The notes beneath the pieces were generated by a model. The model was not told where the DNA came from. It made no database searches and was given only the letters and a program-made list of their open reading frames with translations. 64,000 nucleotides of DNA from Nymphaea colorata (taxonomy: Eukaryota; Streptophyta; Magnoliopsida; Nymphaeales; Nymphaeaceae). This document shows positions 1-10,255 of this stretch, in pieces. The translations under genes and the position numbers were made by a program. The stretch is taken from positions 1,550,001 through 1,614,000 of the forward strand of contig NC_045141.1 of the NCBI RefSeq assembly GCF_008831285.2, written 5' to 3'. Position 1 is the stretch's first letter. Each line of letters starts with the position of its first letter.

Positions 1-914
1 TCTATCTTATCAGAAAGCTCAAACAATCATTTCCTATAGGAATATAGAAAAGAAATTATAAAAGAAAATTATTGTCAAATCCACATGATTCACTAAAAAA
101 CATAAAAGAATAATCTCGGAAAGAATACCAATTGAATGGAAAAGGAAGAAACCCAAACTTAAAGGAGGACATGTGTCATGTCATCTCAGCATTAACGTCA
201 TATGGTTTTGCATGATCATAGAAAAGCAAATAAACATTTTCTAAACAACGAGCACCAACCCAAGCTTAAAAGTGAACACATATTAGGGAACAAAAGAAAA
301 TCAAAAAGTACCATACATAAAGGTTGACATTTTTGCAGCATATAAATCAATTTTGGGATATGAATATTGGCTCCTGTCTGTTAACTAGAGCACAATCGGT
401 GAAAGAATGCTCCTTTATCAGCGCCATCATTTGATACTTTCAGTGTTGGTTTGACTGTTCAAAAGTCTTCTAAGCGCAGAAAACATGGTATCCAAGAGAG
501 TAAAAGATCATCCATTCATGTCATTAATTTACTAATGTAGTTTATCTGCATCAACAATCAGCCAGACAATGAAAGCTGAGTAAGTCAAACCCATAGTTAC
601 CAGCAAAAAGAAACTCCACAAAGAAATAGATGAAGTGGAAGTATGGAAGCAATCATTGGAGAAACAATATATCAACATAGTTAATGAAATTGGAGGAAGA
701 AATGCTAGGGGAGAAAAGAAGCAAGAGCAAGAAAGTAAATGTTAGAGCAAGTAGCAACGTCAGTAATAGTTGTTGGAAGAACAAGATGAGTAGTTTGCCA
801 CAACATACAGTATGTTGGATACATAGAGTGCACCACCAAATCGTCCATCTTTGGTTTCATTAGAGCCGGTCAAGTCATATTATACAAACCAGAGAGTTGA
901 GAGAGCAGATTGGG
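1..914. other. AT-rich sequence without a recognised gene
   Basis: I see no convincing coding stretch, transposon end or RNA gene here. The sequence is AT-rich and reads like plant intergenic or intronic DNA. It lies just beyond the weak minus-strand exon candidates that start at 915, so it could be their 3' flank. Confidence 0.4.
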
Positions 915-1723
915 TCACACTCTACATGTCACGGTCTCGAGTACATGGAATAAGATTTCACCTTTATCTTCTAAGCTGATGGGGATAATCTGCAAATAAA
1001 ATTCATATACTTAAAAAACTATGGCTGTGTAGAGCAAGGAATTCCCAATAATTTATCACAACTTGACTAGAATGAAAAGCACAAACAGTTTATATCTTGG
1101 ATCACCATACCTTGATTTCTTCAATTTGATGCCAAAGCCTCAAGTATGTCAGCTCCAAAGACCAAATTTATCCTCACGTGACAGCTCTGGTACAAAAGTC
1201 AACAAAAAAAAAATTCTAGCAAAAAATGATAATTATCTTTACATAAGGAACAAAAACTAAACACAAAAAGAACAAGGCCGATGAGAAGCTGGTCACCCTC
1301 TCATTTTTTTTGTTTATTAGCACCTATAATGCAACTTTATTATAAGTCAATCAACTAAAAGGTGTTGGTAGTCCTTTACCGCCATGAATAAGTACATAGA
1401 ACTCCATTCCCAACACTACAACAGGAAACATATTATAAAGGGATGCACCAGTCCAATATAAACCGATTGGCAGAATCAAAATAAACTCCATTACATACAA
1501 AGTTCTTGGACATGCTTCAATTCATGAAGAGATTAATAATTGACTGCAAAGGAAACTTTACACCACAACCGAAGAAGTAAGCAGTGCCCTGTATACCTTT
1601 GCTAGAATCCATAGCTCCAAGTACACCAAATGACCAAGGAGCCAACCACAAAATTATCACCATAATAAACACACATGCGACCCTTATAGCTTCTACCTAG
1701 TTCCAAACCATCTTCACAGTCTT
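915..1723 (-). pseudogene. Candidate exons of an unidentified membrane-protein gene or pseudogene
   Basis: Three exon-like pieces lie on the minus strand. The first (1723 down to 1517) follows a TTGCAG acceptor and is open for 68 codons except for one TAG at 1697-1699. It contains a strongly hydrophobic stretch (FIMVIILWLAPW) like a membrane helix. The second (about 1190 down to 1107) follows a TTTTGTACCAG acceptor and ends at an AAG|GTATGG donor, but needs a one-base shift to read through. The third (989 down to 915) follows a TTTGCAG acceptor and reads 24 codons to a TGA, in a phase that fits the second. I do not recognise the family. The in-frame stop and the shift suggest decay. Chance ORFs are a real alternative. 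Confidence 0.25.
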
Positions 1724-2058
1724 CTGCAAGCAACATTGTAAAAGGAAACCTGTTGATTTTATAGAATAAAAAAAATCTTTCATCCCAAATGCAACTGCAA
1801 TAATTTCATGTTAAATAAACATAAAAGAAAAAACTAGTGTTTCCAGCCCTTGTACTTTGCACCCTTTTGCATGGAATCTTCTCTACTGGAGTGGAAAGGT
1901 GAGATTCATACCAAGGACAAGATAAAAATCAATCACGTAATAGCAAGAGAACAATAGCCGCCCAACTTTTTCCACTCCCCTGCAAGAAGAATTCTGGAGG
2001 CTGCAAAAGCATGTTTCTCCTCAAGGAAGCTTCTCCCTTCCCACCTCAATTCGCAAAT

Positions 2059-2116
2059 TCTCTCTCTCTCTCTCTCTCTCTCTCTATGTGTGTGTTTGTG
2101 TGTGTGTGTGTGTGTG
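2059..2116. repeat. Compound (TC)n(GT)n microsatellite
   Basis: A run of TC dinucleotides passes directly into a run of GT dinucleotides with one interruption. Confidence 0.9.
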
Positions 2117-2241
2117 CCATTGCTACTTCTTTTTGTTCCTACAATATGATGATCGTACTAACAAAAGATAAGGAGTAAGGAAACAAATACAATTAGAATA
2201 ATCAAAATTTCAAGAGATGAGGCTACAATCAATAATTGCTG

Positions 2242-2757
2242 TTATGGCATGTCAAGAAGTTCCAACTTTACATGATTATTGCTGCTAAGATTACCCTCCC
2301 TGTCATCTTCTTGGTCCTGCAGAACTGAATGTCGCTCTAGCACTCATCATCATACACTGCCCTTTCCTTATTGCCTGTTCTTCATTGTTAACCGTGCCAG
2401 CTGATGAAGTAAAAAATACACACCTCATTGTCTTTACCTTGAGGCAAGACCTCATGATGTTCAGCATCCCGTTCACTGCTGGCATAATCACTTTTTTCTA
2501 CAAAATATATAATTACCAAATCAAACAACAGAGCTTCAAACACATCGAGCCATTAAACCCCAGGTTCCAAAAGTTTTCAGATTAAGCCAACAAAGAAGAC
2601 CAGAGTTTGTTCAACCGACACACTGCAATTTGATTTTATTGAAATGGATGCAGGCGTATGATGTTCTTCGAGCTATGCCTGTTATTCGACAAAAGGGCTC
2701 TCTGTTTAAGTTGTTTTGAGAACTGTAGAAAGGGGCATCCTCTTCTGCATCTACTAA
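2242..2757 (-). pseudogene. Candidate terminal exons of an unidentified gene
   Basis: Reading the minus strand, an exon-like stretch after a TTTTAG acceptor near 2755 is open for more than 40 codons (starting DAEEDAPFYSS). A second stretch after TTTTGTAG near 2500 encodes an acidic segment and ends at a CAAG|GTAAAG donor near 2435. A third after ACATTCAG near 2325 reads in the matching phase and ends NHVKLELLDMP followed by TAA at 2242-2244. Splice sites and phases agree for the last two pieces. The first needs a weak GTCG|GTTGAA donor. No domain is recognisable. It could belong to the same locus as the pieces at 915-1723 or be fortuitous. Confidence 0.25.
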
Positions 2758-2879
2758 AATAGAAAATCAAGCACATTCTAGATATCCAAAGAGGAGAGGC
2801 CATTGAGAAAATCGATGCATAACTTGCACAATTTGTCGGCAAATTTCCAACTTTCAAGCTAGGAATACATTCTCTCAAA

Positions 2880-3947
2880 TAGAGGAAAGTGAAAAATGAA
2901 AATAAACTATCACAATCTAGGTTTTAAGAACGAGGGTGTTTATGCAATCAATTCCAAACAACTGCGTGACACTGAAAATTAGCGTAGCTCCTTTGCCATG
3001 GGAGGATAAACTAATCTTGAAGCTGGTTTTTCTTTGTATGACCAACATAAATTACCTTATATAACCTTAAGCCTACCTCCTTTTTCATTGTTCTTTTTAA
3101 ATGATTCATTTTCTTTTAGTTGTGGCAGCTAAAATCACAAGTTTGGCAGGCCATGAAGCCTTGTGCGTGTATAGAGAGAGAGAGAAAGAGAGAGAGAATG
3201 GAGGATTTGGAGAGAGGTGAGGATGGAGGGAAAAAGCCACTTGAGCCCTTTTTCAGTATAACCCATAGCATGCACAAGAGGTACATCAATTAATAAGTTT
3301 CTTCAAGATATGTAGAAAAACCATCATATTGGGTTTCTCTAAGGAAAAGAGTTCATAAACAATACCTACATTCTCATAAAACCAACATATTGGGTTTCTC
3401 TGAGGAAAAGAGTTCACAGTTTCTGAAAGTTGCAGATTGCAGTAAAATTTAGGTACCACTAAAGAGTATCAGATCGAGCAAGTTTAATCCTTGTTCTCTT
3501 GTAATCTGATGTTAGGAAAATGACAAAAATGGTACGCAAAGAAATGCATTGCAGCGGAGAAACAACAATCAAGTTCCAAATGCCTCAATTAGTGCATAAC
3601 TTAACAACCAAAGTAAATTACTCAATCAATAAAAGAAAAAAAGTTCATAGCATAGATGAACAACTTTCCTCGGTGAAACAAGAATCGATGCAGATAGCAG
3701 AAATGGAAAAAGGGGAGGTGACCACTTCTCTAGTTGGAGATGAGCCAATATTAGATCTTGAGAGTTGTTCTACACATCCTCGTCATGGAACCTCCACTTG
3801 AGCTGCAAATATACAACCACTCAATTTCAAAGGAGCAGGAACCACTGGCATTCATCATTCTAGACCAACTAGGAAGAAGAAGAAAGGGGAAGAATGTAGA
3901 AGCAAAAGAACATAGTTCCATGCCCTAAATCTATGAACAGTTTTCCT
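2880..3947. other. AT-rich flank of the Harbinger insertion
   Basis: Contains a short GA repeat near 3173-3199 and two near-identical copies of an AACATATTGGGTTTCTCT-type phrase about 60 bp apart (near 3325 and 3385). On the minus strand a very short exon-like frame (3802 down to 3770, after TTTGCAG, reading LKWRFHDEDV then stop) is visible, but too short to trust. A 93-codon plus-strand frame at 3520-3801 has no recognisable feature and I do not call it. Confidence 0.35.
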
Positions 3948-3950
3948 TTA
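3948..3950. repeat. Left TTA target-site duplication of the Harbinger element
   Basis: TTA immediately precedes the terminal repeat at 3951. It is matched by TTA at 8897-8899. Three-base TTA/TWA duplications are the hallmark of the PIF/Harbinger superfamily. Confidence 0.85.
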
Positions 3951-4088
3951 GGGGGTGTTTGATTGCCCGGGTGAAGGGTGTTTTTTCGGAAAAAACCGTA
4001 CGGGCGGGTGGAATCCCACCCGCTCGACCTAAACATGCGTCAAACGGGGTGAAATTCACCCCGTTTAACGCGTAACGTGAGCGGGTGG

Positions 4089-4260
4089 AATTTCACCCGC
4101 TCGATGGATCCCCCATGCTCGAGACCCGCTCGATGGATCCCCCGCGCTCGACTTTCCCCCTCATTTCCTCCCTCTGCCCGCAGCTCCTCCTCTCGCTCGA
4201 AGAGAATGCCCGCAGCTCCACCTCTCGCTCGAAGAGAATGCCCGTAGCTCCTCCTTGCTC
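4089..4260. repeat. Short tandem repeats near the Harbinger 5' end
   Basis: A roughly 29-bp unit (CCCGCTCGATGGATCCCCC plus a few bases) occurs twice around 4094-4151. It is followed by a 32-bp unit starting TGCCCGCAGCTCC at 4175, repeated at 4207 and partly at 4239. The region is pyrimidine- and GC-rich, unlike the AT-rich surroundings. Confidence 0.75.
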
Positions 4261-4731
4261 ACTGTCTTTGGTCGCTCCCACCGTCGCCGGTCCACCGTTG
4301 CCGCACTGACGGTCGCCGCTCCGCGTCTCTGCCGGTGATCTTTCCCCATTTCTCTCTTGCTCTCTGCTGCCCTCATCTTCTCCCAAATCAGTGCCCTAAT
4401 CGGTGGCCTAATCACCGTCGCACAGCAAACGGCTTCTCGCTCGCAGGTTCGGAGGCATCTCCCTTCCTCTCTTTCTCTCTTGCTCTCTGATGCTCTCCTT
4501 TTCTCCCTTTCTCTGTTGCCCTAATATATATTTTTTTGGCATCTCACCGGCAGGGAAGACAGGTCTGCAGCCGCTAACCCCACGGTCGCTGCTCCTCCGA
4601 TCCGCCATCGCTGTAGCTTTTGCCCTCGTTTTCAGAACTTCTGGTATTTCTCAAATCCCCTTTCTTGCGATTTTAGCAGAGAATAGAAGGCTGGTCTGTG
4701 CTAATTGATAGGTTATGTGCGGCACTGGATG

Positions 4732-5482
4732 TGGCATACGCTTCTGTTGTACTGCGAATGTGGCATACGCTTCTGGGATGATGCTATGATGGAGTTCCGC
4801 TGAACACCTGGGATGAGAGTTTGAGAAAGACCACCAGAGCTTTGAGAGTTCGCTGGACCGTCCAATCAAAAGATCAAGGGTCCGGATGGGAGTCTCCATC
4901 TCTTTTCATACCTAAAGAAGCAAGGACTATATATACTATAGGCTCCCAAGTCGATTTTGATCATTATGGACTAGTGCCAAAGATATGTATACACGCTACG
5001 TACGCCTGTACTAGTTCTAGACATGTATAAGAGCGAAACATAATAGGTCCAGGTCTGTTTTTCATTCCCGTTTTTCATTTTAGTGGAGTGTTAAGAGCTT
5101 GAATCTTGTTGAAAGAATTTGTACCACGAACCTGAACTCATTAGAGTCCAAATTATGCTTCAGATAATTCATGTTTCAAGTAGAATATATCCAGTTCTTT
5201 TAAACAATCTCTACATAATAGCTTGTGTAACCGTTCCTTATCCATCAATTGGTTGGCTACATGTTTCGTGGTCACCAGATTTCTTTCTCTGTTAGGATTA
5301 TCCTTGATTGTCATCATAAACTTTGGTGCTTCATCTTGAAAACGTTGAAGATTATTTATACTACAACTTGTTTTCTGATTTCTCATTTTCATTACACTCC
5401 TCCAATTTGAGTTGATATGAGATTATCGCAGTAAGTGTTATGCTTTGTGTTATACCTGGCATACGCTTCTGTTGTACTGCGA
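4732..5482. repeat. Exact 26-bp direct repeat inside Harbinger
   Basis: The word TGGCATACGCTTCTGTTGTA plus ACTGCGA occurs at 4732 and again at 5457, with a partial third copy (TGGCATACGCTTCTG) at 4761. The spacing of about 725 bp suggests internal duplication within the non-coding 5' part of the transposon. Confidence 0.7.
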
Positions 5483-6065
5483 TAACCTGAATTCAGTTCA
5501 CCTCCTAGTATGCTTATGAATAATAATCTAACGAAAAATATGTCTTCATTCAAGTTGTTTAATTTTATGATTAGTATTCTTTCGTTGATTGGAACATTGT
5601 TGTTGCAAACTGAAAAATCATAAGCACTTGATACATTGTTGTTGCAAACTGAAAATGTATTTCCCTAGTTGTATTGTTGTAGCAAATCTGGCCGCTCGAC
5701 ATTACTTCTGAATAAATCAGTCACGAAGGTCAGATGAATTAGTAATAGATAACAAGACATGCTTCTTCACTTCCTAGTAGATGAATAGGTTATGTGCTAA
5801 TTGCCTCTTTCGTGGATGTGGTTTTCCTTTTTTCCGCTTGTGGATATGGCTGCTTCACTTCCTACTTGGAATATGCATGTTGTTGAAATGTTGCACTATT
5901 GGTTCAATGCTGCCCTATCTTTTTTGTTTATATGATATGTGTTTTACAGCTCCTCCATTTTTTTTGTTGATCATTCATTTGTGTCTTTCCTTGGAACATG
6001 TTATGCAAGATTCTTCCAACTCAAATATCTAGTTGTCAAGAAATATTGTCCAAGTTATTATTACC

Positions 6066-7055
6066 ATGGAAGACAGCGGTCCATCAATGGAGAATCTTAC
6101 ATGGACTGAAGCACAAATGGACTATTTAGTCCAACATCTTGTGGAGCAATCCCGCATCCCTGGTATGAAATCTGGTGGAGGATTGAAGTCCAAAGCATAT
6201 ACAGCAATTGAAAAAGGCATGATAGACAAATTCGGTCCAGAATTCAGTAAAGAGAAAATAAAAAACAAATTGAAGTACTCAAAACCAAACTTGACAGTCA
6301 TGAAAGAAATTTTGAATACAAGCGGGTTTGGGTATGACCCAATCAACAAGTGTATTGAAGTCGACCCACAAGTATGGAATGACTATATTGAGGTACGTTA
6401 TAGAGATATTACTATTAGGTTATGTCTAACATTTCTTTACTACATGTTCATTTGAACACATGATATTTTTCAGAAATACCCGAACAGAAAAAAGTACAGA
6501 GGTCCCAAGTTATGGAGATACTTTGACGAGTTCGTCGAGGTCTTCGGCGATTCTCATGCCACTGGAAAAGAGTCTGTCACATTAAACAGCATCATACATG
6601 AGGACGTTGAATCAGTACCACAGACACATGCATCCCAATCCACTCCAATGTACATGAATCCTGAATCTTCACAATCTTTCACACAAATGTTTTATGAAGA
6701 TAGTCATCCACCACAATCGCCAGTACCTCCTACTCCTACCACTGATTTTCCAATGGCAACTAATAAGACGACTAGTAGGTCTAAAAAGTAGAGAGCAACC
6801 AATTATGAGGAGTACTATAATTTGTTGAACGGTATTGCTCACAATGTAGATACAATGACACGTACTTCTAAAGGGGTACAATTTGTCACATTCTGCGAAA
6901 TACTGCAAGAGATGGTTGAAACCGATGATATATATATTGAAACACAAGTAAGGAGTATGGATATGTTAGCACAGGGCAGCAATTCCATGATATTTGTCAA
7001 CCTTCGACCTTCACAACAGGTGTCATGGTTGAGGCGTAAACTTCCCAATGAGTAG
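6066..7055 (+). pseudogene. Harbinger Myb/SANT-like DNA-binding protein gene, with a nonsense codon
   Basis: In PIF/Harbinger transposons a Myb/SANT-like protein binds the element and cooperates with the DDE nuclease. Exon 1 (6066-6392) starts at ATG in ACCATGG and encodes the trihelix-like domain: a tryptophan helix (LTWTEAQMDYLVQHLVEQ), then a basic helix region with many Lys and a central YSKPNL. It ends at GAG|GTACG. Exon 2 (6474-7055) starts after TTTTTCAG and continues in phase with KYPNRKKYRGPKLWRYFDE, a Ser/Pro/Thr-rich linker and a C-terminal helical region ending LRRKLPNE. An in-frame TAG at 6789-6791 cuts the protein after the linker. The reading frame is otherwise open to 7055, so the lesion is recent or translation stops early. 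Confidence 0.8.
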
Positions 7056-7283
7056 GTAAGTTACTGTATGTCTTATATTCAATAGGTCATTATTTGTATA
7101 CTTCATGTAATCCTATCTTTATGTGTAATGGTTGTGTGGTAATAGTGTAACTTATCTTTACTATATGTTCTGTTTAATCATGTTGTTCATGTACTTCGTT
7201 TTAGTGCCATCAATTGCACACACCTTGTTCAAATTGAACGTGCTTTCGTAACTCTTGTTATACATGTATGCAGTTTAGTCAAA

Positions 7284-8263
7284 ATGGTAGATATTATAAC
7301 AAATGACGAGGAAGATGATCTGCTTTACTTCAATCGGCTAGTTTTTGTCCTCATCTTCTCTTGGTTAGAACAACTTCCTCAATCTATGAGGATGGTTCAT
7401 CCATTTAGAGAAGCGGGTACAACTTTTGTTCAACTTATGCTTCACGGTCATCCAAGAAATTGTACCAACTTACTCCGTATGGATCAACACACATATCAGA
7501 AATTATGTAACACTCTAAGAAGTAAAAAATTATTGGAGGATGCTCGTGACATTAGCCTCGAAGAACAAGTAGCTATTTTTTTGTTGACAATTGGACACAA
7601 TGAACGGAATCGTGCCACGCAGAATACTTTTCAACATTCTGGACAAACAATAAGTAAGTATGTCAGTTGTGTACTACGAGCAATATGTATAATGGGTAAG
7701 GATTTTGTCAAGCGGCCCAATGATGACATGCCAACTAAAATTCGGAGGTCGAAGTGATTCTTTCCATATTTCTAGGTATTTTCATAGCTGTAAAGTAAAC
7801 AAAATGCGTACAACATCCAACATACAACATACAACATGACTAACTTGCACATATGGATCTAGGATTGTTTAGGAGCAATTGATGGCACTCATGTACCTGC
7901 ATGGGTCGCAACATCAGAGCAATCAACATTTCGCAATAGAAAAGGATTTATTTCGTAAAATGTCATGGCTGTAGTCGGATTCGACAGTCGATTCCACTAC
8001 GTTTTGGCAGGATGGGAAGGAAGTGCGACAGACTCAAGGGTATTATACAATGCACTTGATCATCCAACGGACCCATTTGTGGTCCCTGAAGGTACGTACT
8101 TCAACCAACCAATCCATTACTTTTTTAAAAAAGGTGCAAATGTTTACATAATGTGTGTTCAATTGTAGGCAAATACTATCTTGATTGCTTGTTTTGTTAC
8201 TACTTGTTTTCTTTGTTGGATCTATACTCGTTAAACTCATGTACTGGATGGGAGACATGTTAG
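7284..8263 (+). pseudogene. Harbinger DDE transposase (HARBI1/DDE_4 type), broken
   Basis: This is the nuclease of the element. Exon 1 (7284-7775) carries the helix-turn-helix-like N-terminal part. Exon 2 (7863-8091, after GATCTAG) holds the first catalytic Asp in LGAIDGTHVP and the second in WEGSATDSRVL. Exon 3 begins at 8169 after TTGTAG with GKYYL, where relatives continue toward the third catalytic acid. Here the similarity stops after KYYL and the frame ends at a TAG (8261-8263). Further lesions are TGA at 7755-7757, TAG at 7773-7775 just before the donor, and TAA at 7956-7958 where relatives have Gln (FISQNVM). With four lesions and the third acidic residue missing, it cannot encode an active nuclease. 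Confidence 0.85.
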
Positions 8264-8430
8264 TTGGTGAATGTTTTAAACTTTGTTGGATCTGTACTCG
8301 TTAAACTTTCATACAGGTTGCAGTAGACTGACGGTTTTATTTGTGAGATCTGTAGTCGTTAAACTTATGTACTGGATGGGACAATAAGTTGTGGTGAATG
8401 TTTTTAAACTTTCATACAGGTTGTAGTGTT
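8217..8430. repeat. Diverged internal tandem duplication in the Harbinger 3' part
   Basis: A segment containing CTCGTTAAACTCATGTACTGG and GGTGAATGTTTTAAACTT near 8227-8283 recurs near 8350-8415, with a partial third copy around 8290-8310. The duplicated area replaces the expected 3' part of the transposase. Confidence 0.65.
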
Positions 8431-8689
8431 GGATTAACTATCAGTTAATCATTGTCAAGTTGACACCAATTGCATCACAAATTGACACCATGATGAAGCC
8501 TTTTGTTTATAGGCTGGATTTCCATTATATTGATGGCGTCTGTTTATGTATTTTTCCAATATGCAACGACTTGGATGTTAGTTCACTTGGATGTTTTTTA
8601 TTTATTGTTGCGTTGGGTTCTTCTTGAAGGCCGCAATGTTGTCATACAGCTTATTTCATTTCTAAAAAAAGTGCCCTAAATTTTCTATC

Positions 8690-8896
8690 ATGTGCATCAA
8701 ACATGGTTAAATTTAGCAGGTTAAATTCTTCATTGTGCATCAAACATGGTTAAAATTAACAAGTTAAATTCTTCCAGTGCATCAAACATGACCTCAAATT
8801 GGAAGAGGGTTAAATTTCATCCTGTTTTTTTTTTCCTGAAAAATTTTTCAGAAAAATTTACCACGTTAAATTCTTCCCTATGCATCAAACGCCCCC
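8690..8896. repeat. Subterminal repeats at the Harbinger 3' end
   Basis: The terminus-like word TGCATCAAAC occurs at about 8692, 8736, 8778 and 8881. Most copies are next to a GTTAAATTCTTC-like sequence. A related TGCGTCAAAC is at 4036 near the other end. Repeated copies of the terminal motif beside the terminus are typical of transposase-binding arrays. Confidence 0.65.
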
Positions 8897-8899
8897 TTA

Positions 8900-9464
8900 A
8901 ACTCTCCCACAATTGCTAGGAAAGTGTGAATTGGCCCTTTAGCAGATGAACCCGATCAGTGAGCTTTAGCGACCAAACAGTATACACTCTTGATTTCCTA
9001 TAGAGAGGTGTTCTACATCGGCATTTCAAATTGCATATTATGCATAGTAGTCCTAACAAGCATACATGTAGGAAGAAAGCCCTAATATGGAAGCCCTACC
9101 ACTCGGCCATGAAATCTGGTGGAACATGGCTCACCAGATCGCTCCTAACATTGTTGAAGTGCATCACTATGGAAAAAGGTTCAGGGGAAAGGGTGGCCTG
9201 CCTTCCACTTTTTCCTATCTCAAAGAGAGAGAGAGAGTGATACAACCCAACCCCCCCTCGGCCAGGATGGCCAAGAGCTTGCAATATCTGCCCCGATTGG
9301 GACCAGTTGAAGCGCACCTCCTCGTCATTCCCAAAAGCCCACCAGCACCCAAGGGAGGTTGTCTAACACTCAAACAAGGTAGAAGGCACCTCCTCGGTAG
9401 ACACAAGCCCTCCCGGGTGCAAGGGAGGCTAACCCACCATTCTCTTACTTTTGAGAACCTCTTC
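8900..9464. other. Flanking sequence without a recognised gene
   Basis: After the second TTA the sequence is initially AT-rich, then changes near 9238 into GC-rich DNA that resembles retrotransposon LTR or leader sequence. The open frame at 9087-9512 shows no domain and I do not call it. Confidence 0.4.
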
Positions 9465-10255
9465 CACACACAAGTGAGAATAACCCCGCGGGCAGCAGAC
9501 GTAGGCTGCTAAGGCTAGAAGCAAGTGAGGCTAATCGCCTAGGCAACGCGTGTAGGTAGGCAGGGCATATTGCAAGTGAGGCTATCAGGTTGAGTCCGTT
9601 CACCCCAGCTAAGACCTCCAAAGGACGAGACCAGAGCCTGCCATGGGCAATTTGTAGCCACTCAGAGCTTTAGCATAGTGCAGTCGGCAAAGTGGGCTCA
9701 AACAGCGCACATAGTCCTAGGCACGGCAGCCAAGAATTGGCCAATTGGGCTCGTGCACGACATGATTTCTTGTTGGGTGGGACACGTATTTCAAGAAGGG
9801 ACACACCCAAGATGACACCTGAAGGGCTAGACACCATGGTAGAGGGCGAGACGCACCTACGTGTGATGCGGGACACGTCGGGCAGTGACAGAGTCGACGA
9901 AGGGGACACTCCATGGGTTCAAGCGAGGGCCTTGAGGCAGGACACGAAAAGCTGTATGGCGGGACACGCCAAGAAAAGAAATACTCGGCCTCTAAGACAT
10001 GCGCGGGACACGCTAGAGATTCGAGGCGGGACACGTGCCTCGGTCAGGCAGGAGACGTTGAGTAGTGACAGACACGGCATGTCATGGGATCCTTGACATT
10101 GGTCCGGACTTGTACAGGTGAATGGGATCCGCAAATTTTATAAGCCCTGATCCAGCAAGAGCAAACACGAATTGGGGTGCGGAGCGTTTTGGGGGAACCG
10201 GGACGGGACCCAAATCTATCCTTTTTTGAGTCGTCTGCAGAACCGGGTCCATACA
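9465..10255 (+). repeat. Left copy of a long direct repeat (probable LTR)
   Basis: This segment and 13,538-14,263 share extended similarity in the same order: a CGGGCAGCAGACGTAGG block, GACACCATGGTAGAGGGCGA, many GGGACACG words, CATGTCATGGGATCC, and a shared end at CCTTTTTTGAGTCGT...TCCATACA. The word GGGACACG or a close variant recurs every few tens of bases. Both copies end at CA, as LTRs do. I see no clear primer-binding site after the end. The left limit is uncertain and may lie nearer 9238. Confidence 0.6.

Larger units (their letters stand above)
3951..8896 (+). mobile_element. PIF/Harbinger DNA transposon (4.95 kb, inactivated)
   Basis: The element opens with GGGGGTGTTTGAT at 3951 and closes with ATCAAACGCCCCC at 8896. 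These are inverted copies with one mismatch, flanked on both sides by TTA. It carries the two genes expected of PIF/Harbinger elements in the same direction: a Myb/SANT-like DNA-binding gene (6066-7055) and a DDE nuclease gene (7284-8263). Both contain stop codons, and the nuclease has lost its 3' end. The first 2 kb is GC-rich near the terminus, with tandem repeats, then becomes AT-rich non-coding. The last 0.6 kb has repeated terminus-like motifs. The copy should be non-autonomous, though its intact ends could still be mobilised in trans. Confidence 0.88.

Noticed and set aside
4085-4415. Overlapping open frames near the Harbinger 5' end
   Set aside because: They arise from short GC-rich tandem repeats inside the transposon; no start context or domain supports them.
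9692-10134. Overlapping open frames in the left direct repeat, with related ones near 13,659-14,271
   Set aside because: GC-rich LTR-like DNA without domains. Frames are not conserved between the two copies.
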